Shown piece by piece: positions 25,794 through 34,606 of a DNA stretch of 64,000 nt. Numbering within the stretch: the stretch's first letter is position 1; each line of letters begins with the position of its first letter. Location: assembly GCF_000238355.1 (NCBI RefSeq), contig NZ_AHCA01000011.1, positions 98,543 to 162,542 on the forward strand, written 5' to 3'. The DNA comes from Pseudoalteromonas haloplanktis ATCC 14393 (lineage in GTDB: Bacteria; Pseudomonadota; Gammaproteobacteria; Enterobacterales; Alteromonadaceae). Below the pieces are notes generated by a model. The model searched no databases. It was not told where the DNA came from and saw only the letters and a list, made by a program, of their open reading frames with translations. Position numbers and translations under genes: made by a program.

Positions 25794-26493
25794 GCTCGGA
25801 TGGCTAAGTACCATCGTCATTATCACGTTATTTTTAGGGTTAAAAAAACTGAATGCAATCATTAAGAACCCTTTGCTTAAAGCGCTAACTAACCCAGTTT
25901 TGATGACGATTATGTTGCTTGCTTTATTATTAATCAGTTGCTCACTACCCTACTCACAACTTGCAAACGATAGTCAATTATTAACTAGCCTGTTGGAGCC
26001 GGCAATTGTTGCACTTGCATTACCTCTATACCAACAATTTATACATATACGGAACAACCTAATACTCATTTTTATCAGTTGTAGTATAGGGATAATCAAT
26101 GCCACCGTCATGGCAACGCTGCTCAGTGCCGCATTTGATGCTCCTCCGCAATTGGCGGCATCTGTTGCCGCTTTATCAGTCACAACACCGATTACATTAT
26201 TAGTAACCGAATCACTCGGTGGGATCCCTTCTTTAGCAGCTACAATGGTCATTTTTATAGGTATACTCGGCGCATTATTTGCTTTGATGATCTTGCGGTT
26301 AGTGGGCGTTCACAATCACCAAGCACAAGGCGTCGCAATTGGCACCACTTTCCATGCCATTGGCACTGCAGCGGTCTTAACTGAGCCTCAAAAAATCAGC
26401 GCATTTGCGTCCGTTGCTATGGCATTAAGTGCATTACTTACGGCATTAATTGTGCCGCTACTTTATCCATTTTTAAGTCAAGCTCTGCTATGA
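25786..26493 (+). CDS. LrgB/CidB-family membrane protein
   Basis: 235 residues from ATG 25786; AAGGA lies 10 nt upstream, whereas the longer form would need a TTG inside lrgA. About seven membrane helices. The family motif S-V-T-T-P-I-T-L-L-V-T-E-S-L-G-G-I-P-S-L-A-A is near residue 130 and the G-T-T-F-H-A-I-G-T-A segment near 185. It pairs with the LrgA protein in murein-hydrolase control or organic acid transport in related systems. Confidence 0.91.
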   Translation: MDELGWLSTIVIITLFLGLKKLNAIIKNPLLKALTNPVLMTIMLLALLLISCSLPYSQLANDSQLLTSLLEPAIVALALPLYQQFIHIRNNLILIFISCSIGIINATVMATLLSAAFDAPPQLAASVAALSVTTPITLLVTESLGGIPSLAATMVIFIGILGALFALMILRLVGVHNHQAQGVAIGTTFHAIGTAAVLTEPQKISAFASVAMALSALLTALIVPLLYPFLSQALL

Positions 26494-26533
26494 TGATCTG
26501 TAATATTCTAATCGAACTATTTATGGCAAAGAG

Positions 26534-27370
26534 ATGATCAGCACAGAAATTCAGCAAGTCGAAAAATACTACACCATGATCAGTGAGTACCTCGTTAAAT
26601 ACAGCATGCAGTTAGTGGGTGCATTGTTGATATTAGTTTTTGGCTTATGGGTCGCACAGAAAATCTCAAAAATGGTTGCCGCTTTAATGACGCGCAATAA
26701 CATTGACGTGACGCTCACCAACTTTATCAGTAATGTTGTGAAAGTTTTACTGATCGTGATTTTTGTCATTATTGCGTTAGGTAAAATCGGCATAAGTGTT
26801 ACCCCTTTTGTTGCCGCTATTGGTGCTGCTTCCTTAGGTGCAGGTTTAGCGTTACAAGGTATGCTATCAAACTATGGCGCTGGCTTAGCCATTATTGCTA
26901 CTCGCCCCTTTATTGTTGGTGACACGATTGAAGTTAAAAATGTCAGTGGTCAAGTCAAGACTATCGAACTGGGCTATACCATTTTAATTAACGAAGAAAA
27001 AGTCGAAATAACCATTCCCAATAAACATATTGTTGGAGAAATACTGCATAACTCGTTTAACTACTCATTAGTCAAAGGGGAGATTGATATAGCCTACAAT
27101 GCCAATGCAGAGCATGCCATCGAGCTTATTGAAAAGGTTTTAAAAGTACATGAGTTAGTTGCTGATGAACCTAATGCGCAAGTGGGTATTGAGCGCTTTG
27201 CACAAAGCGGTGTAACCATTAGCTATCGATACTGGGTGCCAACAACAAAAATTATCGAAACTAAGCTGGCAATAAATGGCGGTGTTTATAACGCAATTCA
27301 GGGGGCAGATATTGAAATTCCATTCCCGCAACGTGTTATTACTATTAATAATCAAGAACGTGATAGTTGA
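26534..27370 (+). CDS. MscS-family mechanosensitive channel
   Basis: 278 residues, the size of E. coli MscS. Three N-terminal helices; the pore helix has the Gly/Ala pattern A-A-I-G-A-A-S-L-G-A-G-L-A-L-Q-G near 95-110; the beta domain follows (G-D-T-I-E-V ... I-P-N-K-H-I) and then an alpha-beta cytoplasmic domain. It opens on membrane tension to release solutes during osmotic downshock. A second, longer MscS protein is encoded at 49899. Confidence 0.94.
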   Translation: MISTEIQQVEKYYTMISEYLVKYSMQLVGALLILVFGLWVAQKISKMVAALMTRNNIDVTLTNFISNVVKVLLIVIFVIIALGKIGISVTPFVAAIGAASLGAGLALQGMLSNYGAGLAIIATRPFIVGDTIEVKNVSGQVKTIELGYTILINEEKVEITIPNKHIVGEILHNSFNYSLVKGEIDIAYNANAEHAIELIEKVLKVHELVADEPNAQVGIERFAQSGVTISYRYWVPTTKIIETKLAINGGVYNAIQGADIEIPFPQRVITINNQERDS

Positions 27371-27454
27371 CCCTGATAATCTTTGGGGTTTAATTTTCTG
27401 TGCCGGTGGCAGGTTATCTACACGAATGTAAACAAGATGCGATAATCAACTCAA

Positions 27455-27487
27455 ATTAATAAGGGAGCAAATAGCTCCCTTATTAAT
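27455..27487. terminator. Bidirectional terminator between mscS and the TonB receptor
   Basis: ATTAATAAGGGAGC and GCTCCCTTATTAAT are perfect 14-bp arms around a 5-nt loop, placed between two convergent genes. The T-run on the plus side comes a few bases later (CTATTTTTT). Position and symmetry favour a shared terminator. Confidence 0.65.
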
Positions 27488-27498
27488 TACGCTATTTT

Positions 27499-29664
27499 TT
27501 AAAACTTATAACGAACATTCGCCGACACCGTACGACGTTGCCCATAAAAGCAGTCGCCGCGCGCCAAACACGAAGTAATAACCGTTTTATCAGTAATATT
27601 TTGTGCCTGTAGACTCAGGCTATACTTCTCAAAGTCATACCCTATCATGGCATCAAATAGAGTAAAATCATCCGTCTTGATCGGATCATTCAGTACCACA
27701 TTATCTATACTGACATAAGCACTACCATCAGAGGTTTCTCCTACATAACGAGCACCAAACCCCACCTTAAACCCATGCATATTCTCAGGTCGCCATGTTG
27801 TCCAAATTGAAGCTTGTTGTTCAGGTAAAGCAGCAAGTGTTGCGCCCTTTTCTCCTAGCGTATTACTTTGGCTCACATAACCATCGCTGTATGCATATGA
27901 TGCATATACGTCAACACTTTGCCACGCTAGCTGCGCTTCAAGTTCAAGCCCTTTTACGGTAACTTCACCTTGCTGTACTTGGCCATTAGGATCAATAACG
28001 TTACTGTCTGTAGCTTGGTCTGCATTCAACGAGGTCGTACGGTTTTGCTCTACTATATGATACAACGCAGCCGTTAATAAATGCTCAGTTCCAGCGGGTT
28101 GATATTTAATACCAGCCTCGACTTGCTCACCTGTTTTTGGTACAAATGCATTACCAAACGCATCAGAACCTAATAAAGGTTCAAATGATTCACTGTAACT
28201 TGCGTATGGTGACACTCCACTATCAAATAAGTACATTAATCCAAGACGACCTGTTGTGGCATACTGTGATTCAGGCTCACCATTTTGTGGATTAGTGGTG
28301 GCTTTATCACGGCGCAATGCTGCTGATATGATCCATTGCTGCGCTATTTTCATACTATCTTGGATATATAAACCGGTTTGATAAGTTTTTGATGAATCAT
28401 AATCAACAACATCTTCTAAGGTTGGTAAATTATCAACCTGTCCATATTCAGGGCTAAATAAGTCTAAAGTGCCGCCAACTCCATAAGCAGAGTCGTTGTC
28501 AGTATAGGCATTTTGATAGTCAAGACCGACGACTATTGAGTGCTCTATATTGCCAGTTACCACATTGCCATGAAACTGTGCGTCACTTGCAATAGCACGT
28601 GAATCAGCAGAGCTAATATAAGCTACTCGGCTAACTGTTCGACCATCATCAAGGTACTTTGGTGGCCAACCATAAATAGTATGATAATCAGCATGACTGT
28701 CTGTATAACGCGCTGCTAATTTAAATTGCCAGTCGGTATTAATATTTTGTTCTAAAATAGCGGTAACTGACGCTTGCTCAGTATCATAACGGTCAAAACC
28801 TGGTTCAGAAACAAATCGATTTGAAGGTATTTGACCGTTTTCATTTTCCAAAATCGTTCCCGAGTGAGGTAAAAAGGAGGTGCTTGTACCAGACTCATTT
28901 TTTTGCCAATTGGTTAACAAGGTTATTTTAGTATCTTGTGCGGCGTACCAAGTAAGTGATGGAGAAAACACCATGCTATTATCCGGGACATAATCTGTTT
29001 GCGTGTCACTATCACGCCATAAGCCAACAACCCGTCCCTGCAGTGACGCATCATCATTTAATGCACCTGTAATATCACCTGCAACTTGCTTACGAGAGTA
29101 ATTACCCACTTGCCCCCAAAGCTGCCCTGACGTTTCAGCTTCTGGCTTTTTACTCACTAAGTTAACAATTCCACCAATTGAGCCTTGTCCATAAAGCACC
29201 GAACTTGGGCCTTTGAGAATTTCAATTTGTGATAAAGCATACGGGTTTGTACGAACATTATTGTAATAGCCATATAATGACTTTAAACCATCAAGATATT
29301 GCACCGGCGACACACCACGAATGACAGACCAATCACCACGTGTATCAACACCATAGGGACCATTATACAGACCTGCAACATAGCCGATTGCATCCTGAAC
29401 GGTTAGTGCACCTAAATCTTCAATACGTTCTTGCGTTAAAACAGACACAGATAGTGGAGTTTCAATGATTGGCACATCTGATTTTGCACCAGACGCACTC
29501 ATATATGAAATTAGACCCCGCTGGCTTTTGACCGTAATAACCTCTAAATCTTGATCTTCTTTCGTGATTACTTCATCGCGTGCGATAACTGTCGATGCAT
29601 TAAAAAGTGTATATAAAGTCAGCGACAATACACTTAATCGCGTAGTTATTCTGTTTAACTGCAT
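27499..29664 (-). CDS. TonB-dependent siderophore receptor
   Basis: 721 residues. A signal peptide ends near residue 28; a TonB-box-like stretch (E-V-I-T-V) follows near 41; the plug domain runs to about 175 with V-I-R-G-V-S-P-V-Q-Y-L-D-G and L-K-G-P-S-S-V-L-Y-G-Q-G-S-I-G-G-I-V-N; the barrel ends in Phe (V-R-Y-K-F). This is the siderophore-type receptor pattern; the actual ligand is unknown. No N-terminal signalling domain is present. A Fur-like box lies in the divergent promoter shared with the PepSY gene. Confidence 0.95.
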   Translation of the reverse strand: MQLNRITTRLSVLSLTLYTLFNASTVIARDEVITKEDQDLEVITVKSQRGLISYMSASGAKSDVPIIETPLSVSVLTQERIEDLGALTVQDAIGYVAGLYNGPYGVDTRGDWSVIRGVSPVQYLDGLKSLYGYYNNVRTNPYALSQIEILKGPSSVLYGQGSIGGIVNLVSKKPEAETSGQLWGQVGNYSRKQVAGDITGALNDDASLQGRVVGLWRDSDTQTDYVPDNSMVFSPSLTWYAAQDTKITLLTNWQKNESGTSTSFLPHSGTILENENGQIPSNRFVSEPGFDRYDTEQASVTAILEQNINTDWQFKLAARYTDSHADYHTIYGWPPKYLDDGRTVSRVAYISSADSRAIASDAQFHGNVVTGNIEHSIVVGLDYQNAYTDNDSAYGVGGTLDLFSPEYGQVDNLPTLEDVVDYDSSKTYQTGLYIQDSMKIAQQWIISAALRRDKATTNPQNGEPESQYATTGRLGLMYLFDSGVSPYASYSESFEPLLGSDAFGNAFVPKTGEQVEAGIKYQPAGTEHLLTAALYHIVEQNRTTSLNADQATDSNVIDPNGQVQQGEVTVKGLELEAQLAWQSVDVYASYAYSDGYVSQSNTLGEKGATLAALPEQQASIWTTWRPENMHGFKVGFGARYVGETSDGSAYVSIDNVVLNDPIKTDDFTLFDAMIGYDFEKYSLSLQAQNITDKTVITSCLARGDCFYGQRRTVSANVRYKF

Positions 29665-29731
29665 TACTATCTCTTAGTCGTAAATTGAAATTGCCTATAG
29701 TTTAATAGTACAATTACTCAAATACAATGGT

Positions 29732-29750
29732 AATGATAATAAATATCATT
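29732..29750. promoter_or_regulatory. Fur box in the divergent iron-locus promoter
   Basis: AATGATAATAAATATCATT is a 19-bp near-palindrome (9-1-9) close to the Fur consensus GATAATGATAATCATTATC. It lies between the TonB receptor (starts 29664) and the PepSY gene (starts 29767), so one site could repress both when iron is plentiful. Confidence 0.72.
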
Positions 29751-29766
29751 TAAATAGAGTTTAAAG

Positions 29767-30909
29767 ATGGCAAAAATTAGCAAGCGGTTTTGGTTTCAAT
29801 TACATGGGTGGTTCTCGTTACCTGTGTGGGTATTGTTCTGTTTTATTTGTTTAACTGGCACTATTTCAGTGATCAGTCATGAGCTAACATGGCTAACAAA
29901 CTCACACGCGCGCGCTAGTAACCCTGACAACTTACCTGAGAAATCTAAACAATCGCTGATTAATAGCTTAACCAGTGAATACCCAACTGCTGATGTGATG
30001 AGTGTTGTTAGTTACGAACCTTATTTAGTTAATGCCATTATTTTTACTGATACCGATAAGCCATACGCAACAGCCTATGTAAATCAATACACAGGTGAAA
30101 TACAAGCCATAAATCAAACAACATCGTTTATTGAATTCATGCGCACTTTACACGGCTGGTTATATTTTCCATGGCAAGCGGGCTATAGTGTAGGCTACTA
30201 CCTAGTGAGCGCTATGGCATTAGTGATCTTCGGTGCCTTGGCAACTGGCTTAATAATCTATAAAAACTTCTGGCGTGCCTTTACTCAGCCAAAAATACGC
30301 TTTGGGCAAGGTAGTAAAACATTGCTAAAAGACTTACACACTGTGGCAGGTGTTTGGTCTATTTGGTTTATGGCGATTATGAGCTTAACTGGGCTTTGGT
30401 ACTTAACTCAAGCCATTATGTGGCATAACGAGATCGATATTGAAGAGCATGCGCCGATAGTAAGCGAAGCCCAATTACCTAGCTCTAAAAACACACAAGC
30501 AATTGATTTAAATAGTGCTATTACAATAACTAAAAACCAGTTTAGCGAATTTACTCCGACTTACATCATGCTTCCTGAACACAACCGCGGTATGTATAGC
30601 ATCATGGGGGCTGGCGATACGGTTTTTTATGATGGCTATTCATATTCTACATCTGTGAATCCTTGGACAGGCGAGATCGCAGCTAGCAAAAGTCCTGAAA
30701 CCATGAGCACATTACAAACATTGTCACATATCGCAGATCCGTTACATTACGGCACAATTGGTGGTATTTGGACCAAAGTAATTTGGTTCCTTTTTGGCGT
30801 AATTTTAACGGGCATGTCTGTTACTGGTTTTATGATGTATTCAAAAAAGCTGGTTAAAGTGAAAAAGCCAAGCTCTGTCACACTGAATAATACTGCGGAG
30901 ACAAACTAA
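29767..30909 (+). CDS. PepSY-associated transmembrane protein, probable ferric-siderophore reductase type
   Basis: 380 residues with four helices (about 15-35, 140-165, 195-215, 345-365) and two periplasmic PepSY-like loops. Conserved His residues lie at helix ends (L-H-G-W near the N terminus, T-L-H-G-W-L-Y near 132, D-L-H-T-V-A-G near 192, D-P-L-H-Y-G near 325), as expected for a haem-binding membrane protein. Members next to siderophore receptors are thought to help reduce imported iron. Its stop overlaps the next gene by one base. Confidence 0.87.
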   Translation: MAKISKRFWFQLHGWFSLPVWVLFCFICLTGTISVISHELTWLTNSHARASNPDNLPEKSKQSLINSLTSEYPTADVMSVVSYEPYLVNAIIFTDTDKPYATAYVNQYTGEIQAINQTTSFIEFMRTLHGWLYFPWQAGYSVGYYLVSAMALVIFGALATGLIIYKNFWRAFTQPKIRFGQGSKTLLKDLHTVAGVWSIWFMAIMSLTGLWYLTQAIMWHNEIDIEEHAPIVSEAQLPSSKNTQAIDLNSAITITKNQFSEFTPTYIMLPEHNRGMYSIMGAGDTVFYDGYSYSTSVNPWTGEIAASKSPETMSTLQTLSHIADPLHYGTIGGIWTKVIWFLFGVILTGMSVTGFMMYSKKLVKVKKPSSVTLNNTAETN

Positions 30910-31376
30910 TGGCACGTTTACAACAAACCTGGTGGCAAGGTAACAAGTATTTACTCAATGCACTGATCTTGGTGTTGCCTTGTATCTATATTTATCAAGC
31001 GTTAAACCCTACTTTTCCTGAGCTATGGCAAGAACACACTGTAGGTGAGTTTAAAATAGCCCCTATGCCATTAAATATGGAACAACCATATTCGCATCAT
31101 AACGAATATGTAAAAGACTTCTTTTTAGCATTTAACCAAGGTGAAATCAGTAATATTCGCCAAGCTTATTTAAATATAGGCCCGTATCCTTTGCCGCTAA
31201 CTGAGTTAGCAAAGGGTGATGAAGGTATTATGCACGGCACCAATCATGGACAACACGCCCATGCTATAGCACCGTCGGGTATCAGCAAGGACGATAAGCT
31301 TTGGATCACCATTCAAACTTGGCAAGGTGAAGAACTCATTCAACACTGGGCGATCCCAAACCAATTAATACCGTAA
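30909..31376 (+). CDS. Unknown membrane-anchored protein with His-rich segment
   Basis: 155 residues: one N-terminal helix (about 13-30) anchoring a soluble, presumably periplasmic domain. A His cluster H-G-T-N-H-G-Q-H-A-H-A at about 113-123 is a plausible metal site, with a second H-H near residue 63. TAATG overlap with the PepSY gene makes it the second gene of that unit, so it is probably iron-regulated and works with the PepSY protein. Family not recognised. Confidence 0.78.
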   Translation: MARLQQTWWQGNKYLLNALILVLPCIYIYQALNPTFPELWQEHTVGEFKIAPMPLNMEQPYSHHNEYVKDFFLAFNQGEISNIRQAYLNIGPYPLPLTELAKGDEGIMHGTNHGQHAHAIAPSGISKDDKLWITIQTWQGEELIQHWAIPNQLIP

Positions 31377-31606
31377 ACTATTCGCTTGGGGCACCTTGCC
31401 CTAAGCCTCTCCCTTCTTAGTGTGCTACTTAAAGTGTGCTCTCGTTTATAAAAACCAGCTTAAATCATTAGTTCATTAACTTTTATTGAACATTACAAAA
31501 CAAACCCTTTACAAATATATTAATATAATAAAGTATTACAATTCATAAAGGCTAATTATCTGCCTTCGCTAATAATCTAATCCACACACAATAATTTGGA
31601 GACACT

Positions 31607-33019
31607 ATGATATTTTCTAATAAAGTGATAGCCACTGCATGTATAGCTGTTGGTTTTTGTGCTAATAGTGCTTATGCAATTGATAACGGTGTTTACACTA
31701 TTGAATCAAAATACAGCGCCAAACTTGTCGAAGTTAGTAGCGCACAAACCAATGATGGCGCAAATATAAGCCAGTGGACTGCAAATCAACATAATACTCA
31801 ACGTTGGATCATTACCAATGTTGGAGGTAATAATTACTCTGTGATCAACTTAAACAGTGGTAAAGCGATGGAGGTGTACGACTGGGCCATAGCTGATGGT
31901 GCAAATGTCGCACAATATGAATATTCTGCAGTGGCTACACAACATTGGCAAATCAATGACAATGGCAACGGTTACGTGAGTTTCATTAATGCCAATAGCG
32001 GCAAAGCGCTCGATTTGTATGAGTTTAACGGTAGCGATGGCGCTAATATTAGTCAATGGACCTACAACGGCAGTGATGCTCAGCTTTGGCAACTCAATAA
32101 GCTGGCAAACGTAGAGTCTGCCCCGTTTGATCCTTCAACCACCAATGGTGCAACAAATCATTGGCCATTAACAGGTAGTTTAGTGACTCATGATCCGACC
32201 ATTAGTTACGAAAATGGCACTTGGTGGATTTTTCAAACCGGGCCTGGCATTGCCGGAAAATGGTCAGATAATGGAGTTACTTGGAATGATGCAGCAGCGA
32301 TTTTCCCTAATGGTTTAAATTGGTGGTCTAACTATGTGCCTGAGCATGATGGCATCGATGTCTGGGCACCAGAGCTGAAAAGCTATAATGGCCGTAGTTG
32401 GCTTTACTATGCCGTATCCACCTTTGGTTCACGGGTTTCAGCTATTGGTTTAACGTCAGCCACTAGCGTGTCAGCCGGTAACTGGCGAGATGATGGTTTA
32501 GTTATTAATACCACCAACAGCAATAACTACAATGCCATTGACCCTGATCTCGTCATCGCTAAAGATGGCGCCCCTTGGTTAGTCTTCGGTTCATGGAATT
32601 CAGGCATCAAATTAATGCGTATTAATCCGATCACCATGAAACCATTTGGTGAGCTCTATTCATTAGCTAGTCGCTCTGGTGGGATTGAAGCACCAACTAT
32701 TATTTATCGTCAAGGTTATTACTATTTATTTGTCTCCGTGGGTAAATGCTGCGCGGGAACCGACAGTACCTACCGTATCGCATATGGCCGTGCCAGTGAT
32801 ATCCGCGGCCCTTACTTAGATAAAAATGGCAACAACATGCTCTCTGCTGGCGGCAGTATTTTAGATGCTGGTAACAATCAATGGGTCGGCCCAGGTGGGC
32901 AAGATATCCTAAATACTGATGTGATGGTTCGCCATGCTTATGACGGCGGTGACAACGGTGTGCCAAAGTTACTGATCAGTACGCTTAATTGGGACTCAAA
33001 TGGTTGGCCAAAATATTAA
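31607..33019 (+). CDS. Secreted GH43 endo-arabinanase with ricin-type lectin domain
   Basis: 470 residues. Signal peptide 1-24 (S-A-Y-A). Residues 28-165 form a ricin-type beta-trefoil with three Q-x-W-type repeats (T-Q-R-W, T-Q-H-W-Q-I, A-Q-L-W-Q-L). The GH43 five-bladed propeller starts near 185; the acidic triad is visible as Asp196 (T-H-D-P-T-I), Asp312 (N-A-I-D-P-D-L) and Glu361 (G-G-I-E-A-P-T), and His443 fits the metal-ligand His of arabinanases. It probably cleaves alpha-1,5-arabinan outside the cell. GGAG precedes the ATG. No sugar-uptake genes are adjacent. Confidence 0.9.
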   Translation: MIFSNKVIATACIAVGFCANSAYAIDNGVYTIESKYSAKLVEVSSAQTNDGANISQWTANQHNTQRWIITNVGGNNYSVINLNSGKAMEVYDWAIADGANVAQYEYSAVATQHWQINDNGNGYVSFINANSGKALDLYEFNGSDGANISQWTYNGSDAQLWQLNKLANVESAPFDPSTTNGATNHWPLTGSLVTHDPTISYENGTWWIFQTGPGIAGKWSDNGVTWNDAAAIFPNGLNWWSNYVPEHDGIDVWAPELKSYNGRSWLYYAVSTFGSRVSAIGLTSATSVSAGNWRDDGLVINTTNSNNYNAIDPDLVIAKDGAPWLVFGSWNSGIKLMRINPITMKPFGELYSLASRSGGIEAPTIIYRQGYYYLFVSVGKCCAGTDSTYRIAYGRASDIRGPYLDKNGNNMLSAGGSILDAGNNQWVGPGGQDILNTDVMVRHAYDGGDNGVPKLLISTLNWDSNGWPKY

Positions 33020-33030
33020 ATAACCTTGTT

Positions 33031-33070
33031 AGCTTTTCATCAAGCTTATTTACGCGCTTGATGAAAAGCT
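33031..33070. terminator. Perfect 15-bp inverted repeat after the arabinanase gene
   Basis: AGCTTTTCATCAAGC and GCTTGATGAAAAGCT are perfect 15-bp arms around a 10-nt loop, 11 bp after the stop codon. A long T-run does not follow, so it may be a weak terminator or an mRNA 3'-stabilising hairpin. Confidence 0.5.
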
Positions 33071-33210
33071 GTTAACAGCCAAACCTGTTTGCGCACTGTT
33101 AAAATCATTCATAAGCAGTTAATTGCTGAAATGTTTCCATCGTACACAATTGCCTAATTGCACTTAATTAGTGTAGCGTAGGCGAGTTGGTCTAGGTTAA
33201 TGGGGAATAC

Positions 33211-34377
33211 ATGCAAAGCAAACAACGAAATGTTATCAAGTATATTGCCATACTTATACTAATAGTGCTTTGTTGGTTAGAGCAATTTAATAGCTATATA
33301 ATGGCTTTTCTTGATCAAGCTTTAGTCCAAGCCTCACTCGTGTACGCTTCTGCTCGCAGCGTAAACGGGATTATTTCGTTACTGCAATCGGCCGAAGTGG
33401 GCATCGGCATAGCCAGCATTGCGCCTGCACAATTACTTGATCCCGTTAACGATTTAGCCGAATACATTGCCGATGCAATGCGTATGTCATTAGGTTCATT
33501 ATTTATCCAACGAATATTATTTAGCATCTCTTCAGGTGTCTTTTTCAGTAGCCTATTCACCGCCAGTGCTATTGGTTATCTACTCTGTGATTACTTTGGC
33601 TATTTTAAACAGCTCACAAGCAAACTACTCGCCAGTCTTGTTTTAGTGCGGTTTTTAATCCCACTGGTGGTGCTCACCACAGGTCTTGCCAGCCAAGCGT
33701 TTTTAGATGAAGAGATTAACTCTCAAAATCAATATGTTGAAAACACCGTTGACACGCTCAGTGCCAAAGCCAACACAACCTCAGCGTTATCAGCGCAGTT
33801 AAGCGCAAAAATTAATAGCCAAAAGCAAAGTAGCCTCGATGAACTGGAACTCATTGCTGTTCAACAACAGCAATTAAAGGCAATTATTACCGATAATAAA
33901 CAGCAACTTGATGAATTAGATAAACAAATTGAGGCTATTCAAACAACCCGTAGTTTAACCGAAAAACTCACCTTAACAGAGCTGCCACAAGCCAAACCAT
34001 TATTAAAAAAACAGCGCGATCTAAGGCAACAGCAAGCGTCGCTCAACAACCAATTAGCGGCATTACATCTACAAAAAAATCAACAGCTGAAATTGTTACA
34101 TGATTATAATGATCAACTAACGGGTAACTCGGGGAATTTAATTAGCAAAGTTGTTGATACTGTTAGCACTGGTATTGCCGAAATGGCCGATTCGTTGGAA
34201 GGGTTATTTATTGAATTTTTAAACCTTGTGTCGCTGCTGATCATCAAATTATTTTTAATGCCTTTACTATTTTTATACTTATTTTGTAAGGCGTTTAAAG
34301 CTATTTGGCAACGCTCTGTATTACAGGCTTTAGCACAACTAAAATCACAAATAACCACCACTATCACAGACAAATAA
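33211..34377 (+). CDS. Membrane protein with central coiled coil, unknown function
   Basis: 388 residues. Hydrophobic segments lie at about 9-32, 95-130 and 140-165, then a long Gln/Leu-rich coiled coil from about 170 to 310 (for example L-D-E-L-D-K-Q-I-E-A-I and K-K-Q-R-D-L-R-Q-Q-Q-A-S-L), and a strongly hydrophobic C-terminal anchor near 335-365. The coiled coil is thus bounded by membrane segments on both sides, and probably sits in the periplasm. GGGGAA precedes the ATG. No family recognised; neighbours give no functional hint. Confidence 0.8.
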   Translation: MQSKQRNVIKYIAILILIVLCWLEQFNSYIMAFLDQALVQASLVYASARSVNGIISLLQSAEVGIGIASIAPAQLLDPVNDLAEYIADAMRMSLGSLFIQRILFSISSGVFFSSLFTASAIGYLLCDYFGYFKQLTSKLLASLVLVRFLIPLVVLTTGLASQAFLDEEINSQNQYVENTVDTLSAKANTTSALSAQLSAKINSQKQSSLDELELIAVQQQQLKAIITDNKQQLDELDKQIEAIQTTRSLTEKLTLTELPQAKPLLKKQRDLRQQQASLNNQLAALHLQKNQQLKLLHDYNDQLTGNSGNLISKVVDTVSTGIAEMADSLEGLFIEFLNLVSLLIIKLFLMPLLFLYLFCKAFKAIWQRSVLQALAQLKSQITTTITDK

Positions 34378-34539
34378 TGGCTTAGGGTCAAATCAGCTCA
34401 CCCTGTATTTTATAGATAAAAGAGTCAATAACAACTCAAAACGCTCAATATAAATAAAATTAAAACAATGAGTTATATTATTTAAAGTGATACCTAGATA
34501 AAAATAATCAATTTAACCTTTGTGGTAAAAGTCTTAATT

Positions 34540-34557
34540 TTGTCACGGCTTTGTCAT
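34540..34557 (+). promoter_or_regulatory. Pho box upstream of the phytase gene
   Basis: Two direct repeats TTGTCAC and TTGTCAT are spaced exactly 11 bp apart (7+4+7), matching the Pho box CTGTCAT-N4-CTGTCAT bound by PhoB. The site is 50-67 bp upstream of the start codon, a usual place for activation under phosphate starvation. Confidence 0.68.
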
Positions 34558-34606
34558 AAAAGTTATTTAGCTTGCACCGCATATCTGGCTAACTTAGGAC
34601 TTACTT

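Noticed and set aside
31384..31404. CTTGGGGC ... GCCCTAAG hairpin after the His-rich protein gene
   Set aside because: Possible weak terminator, but the stem has mismatches and no T-run follows.
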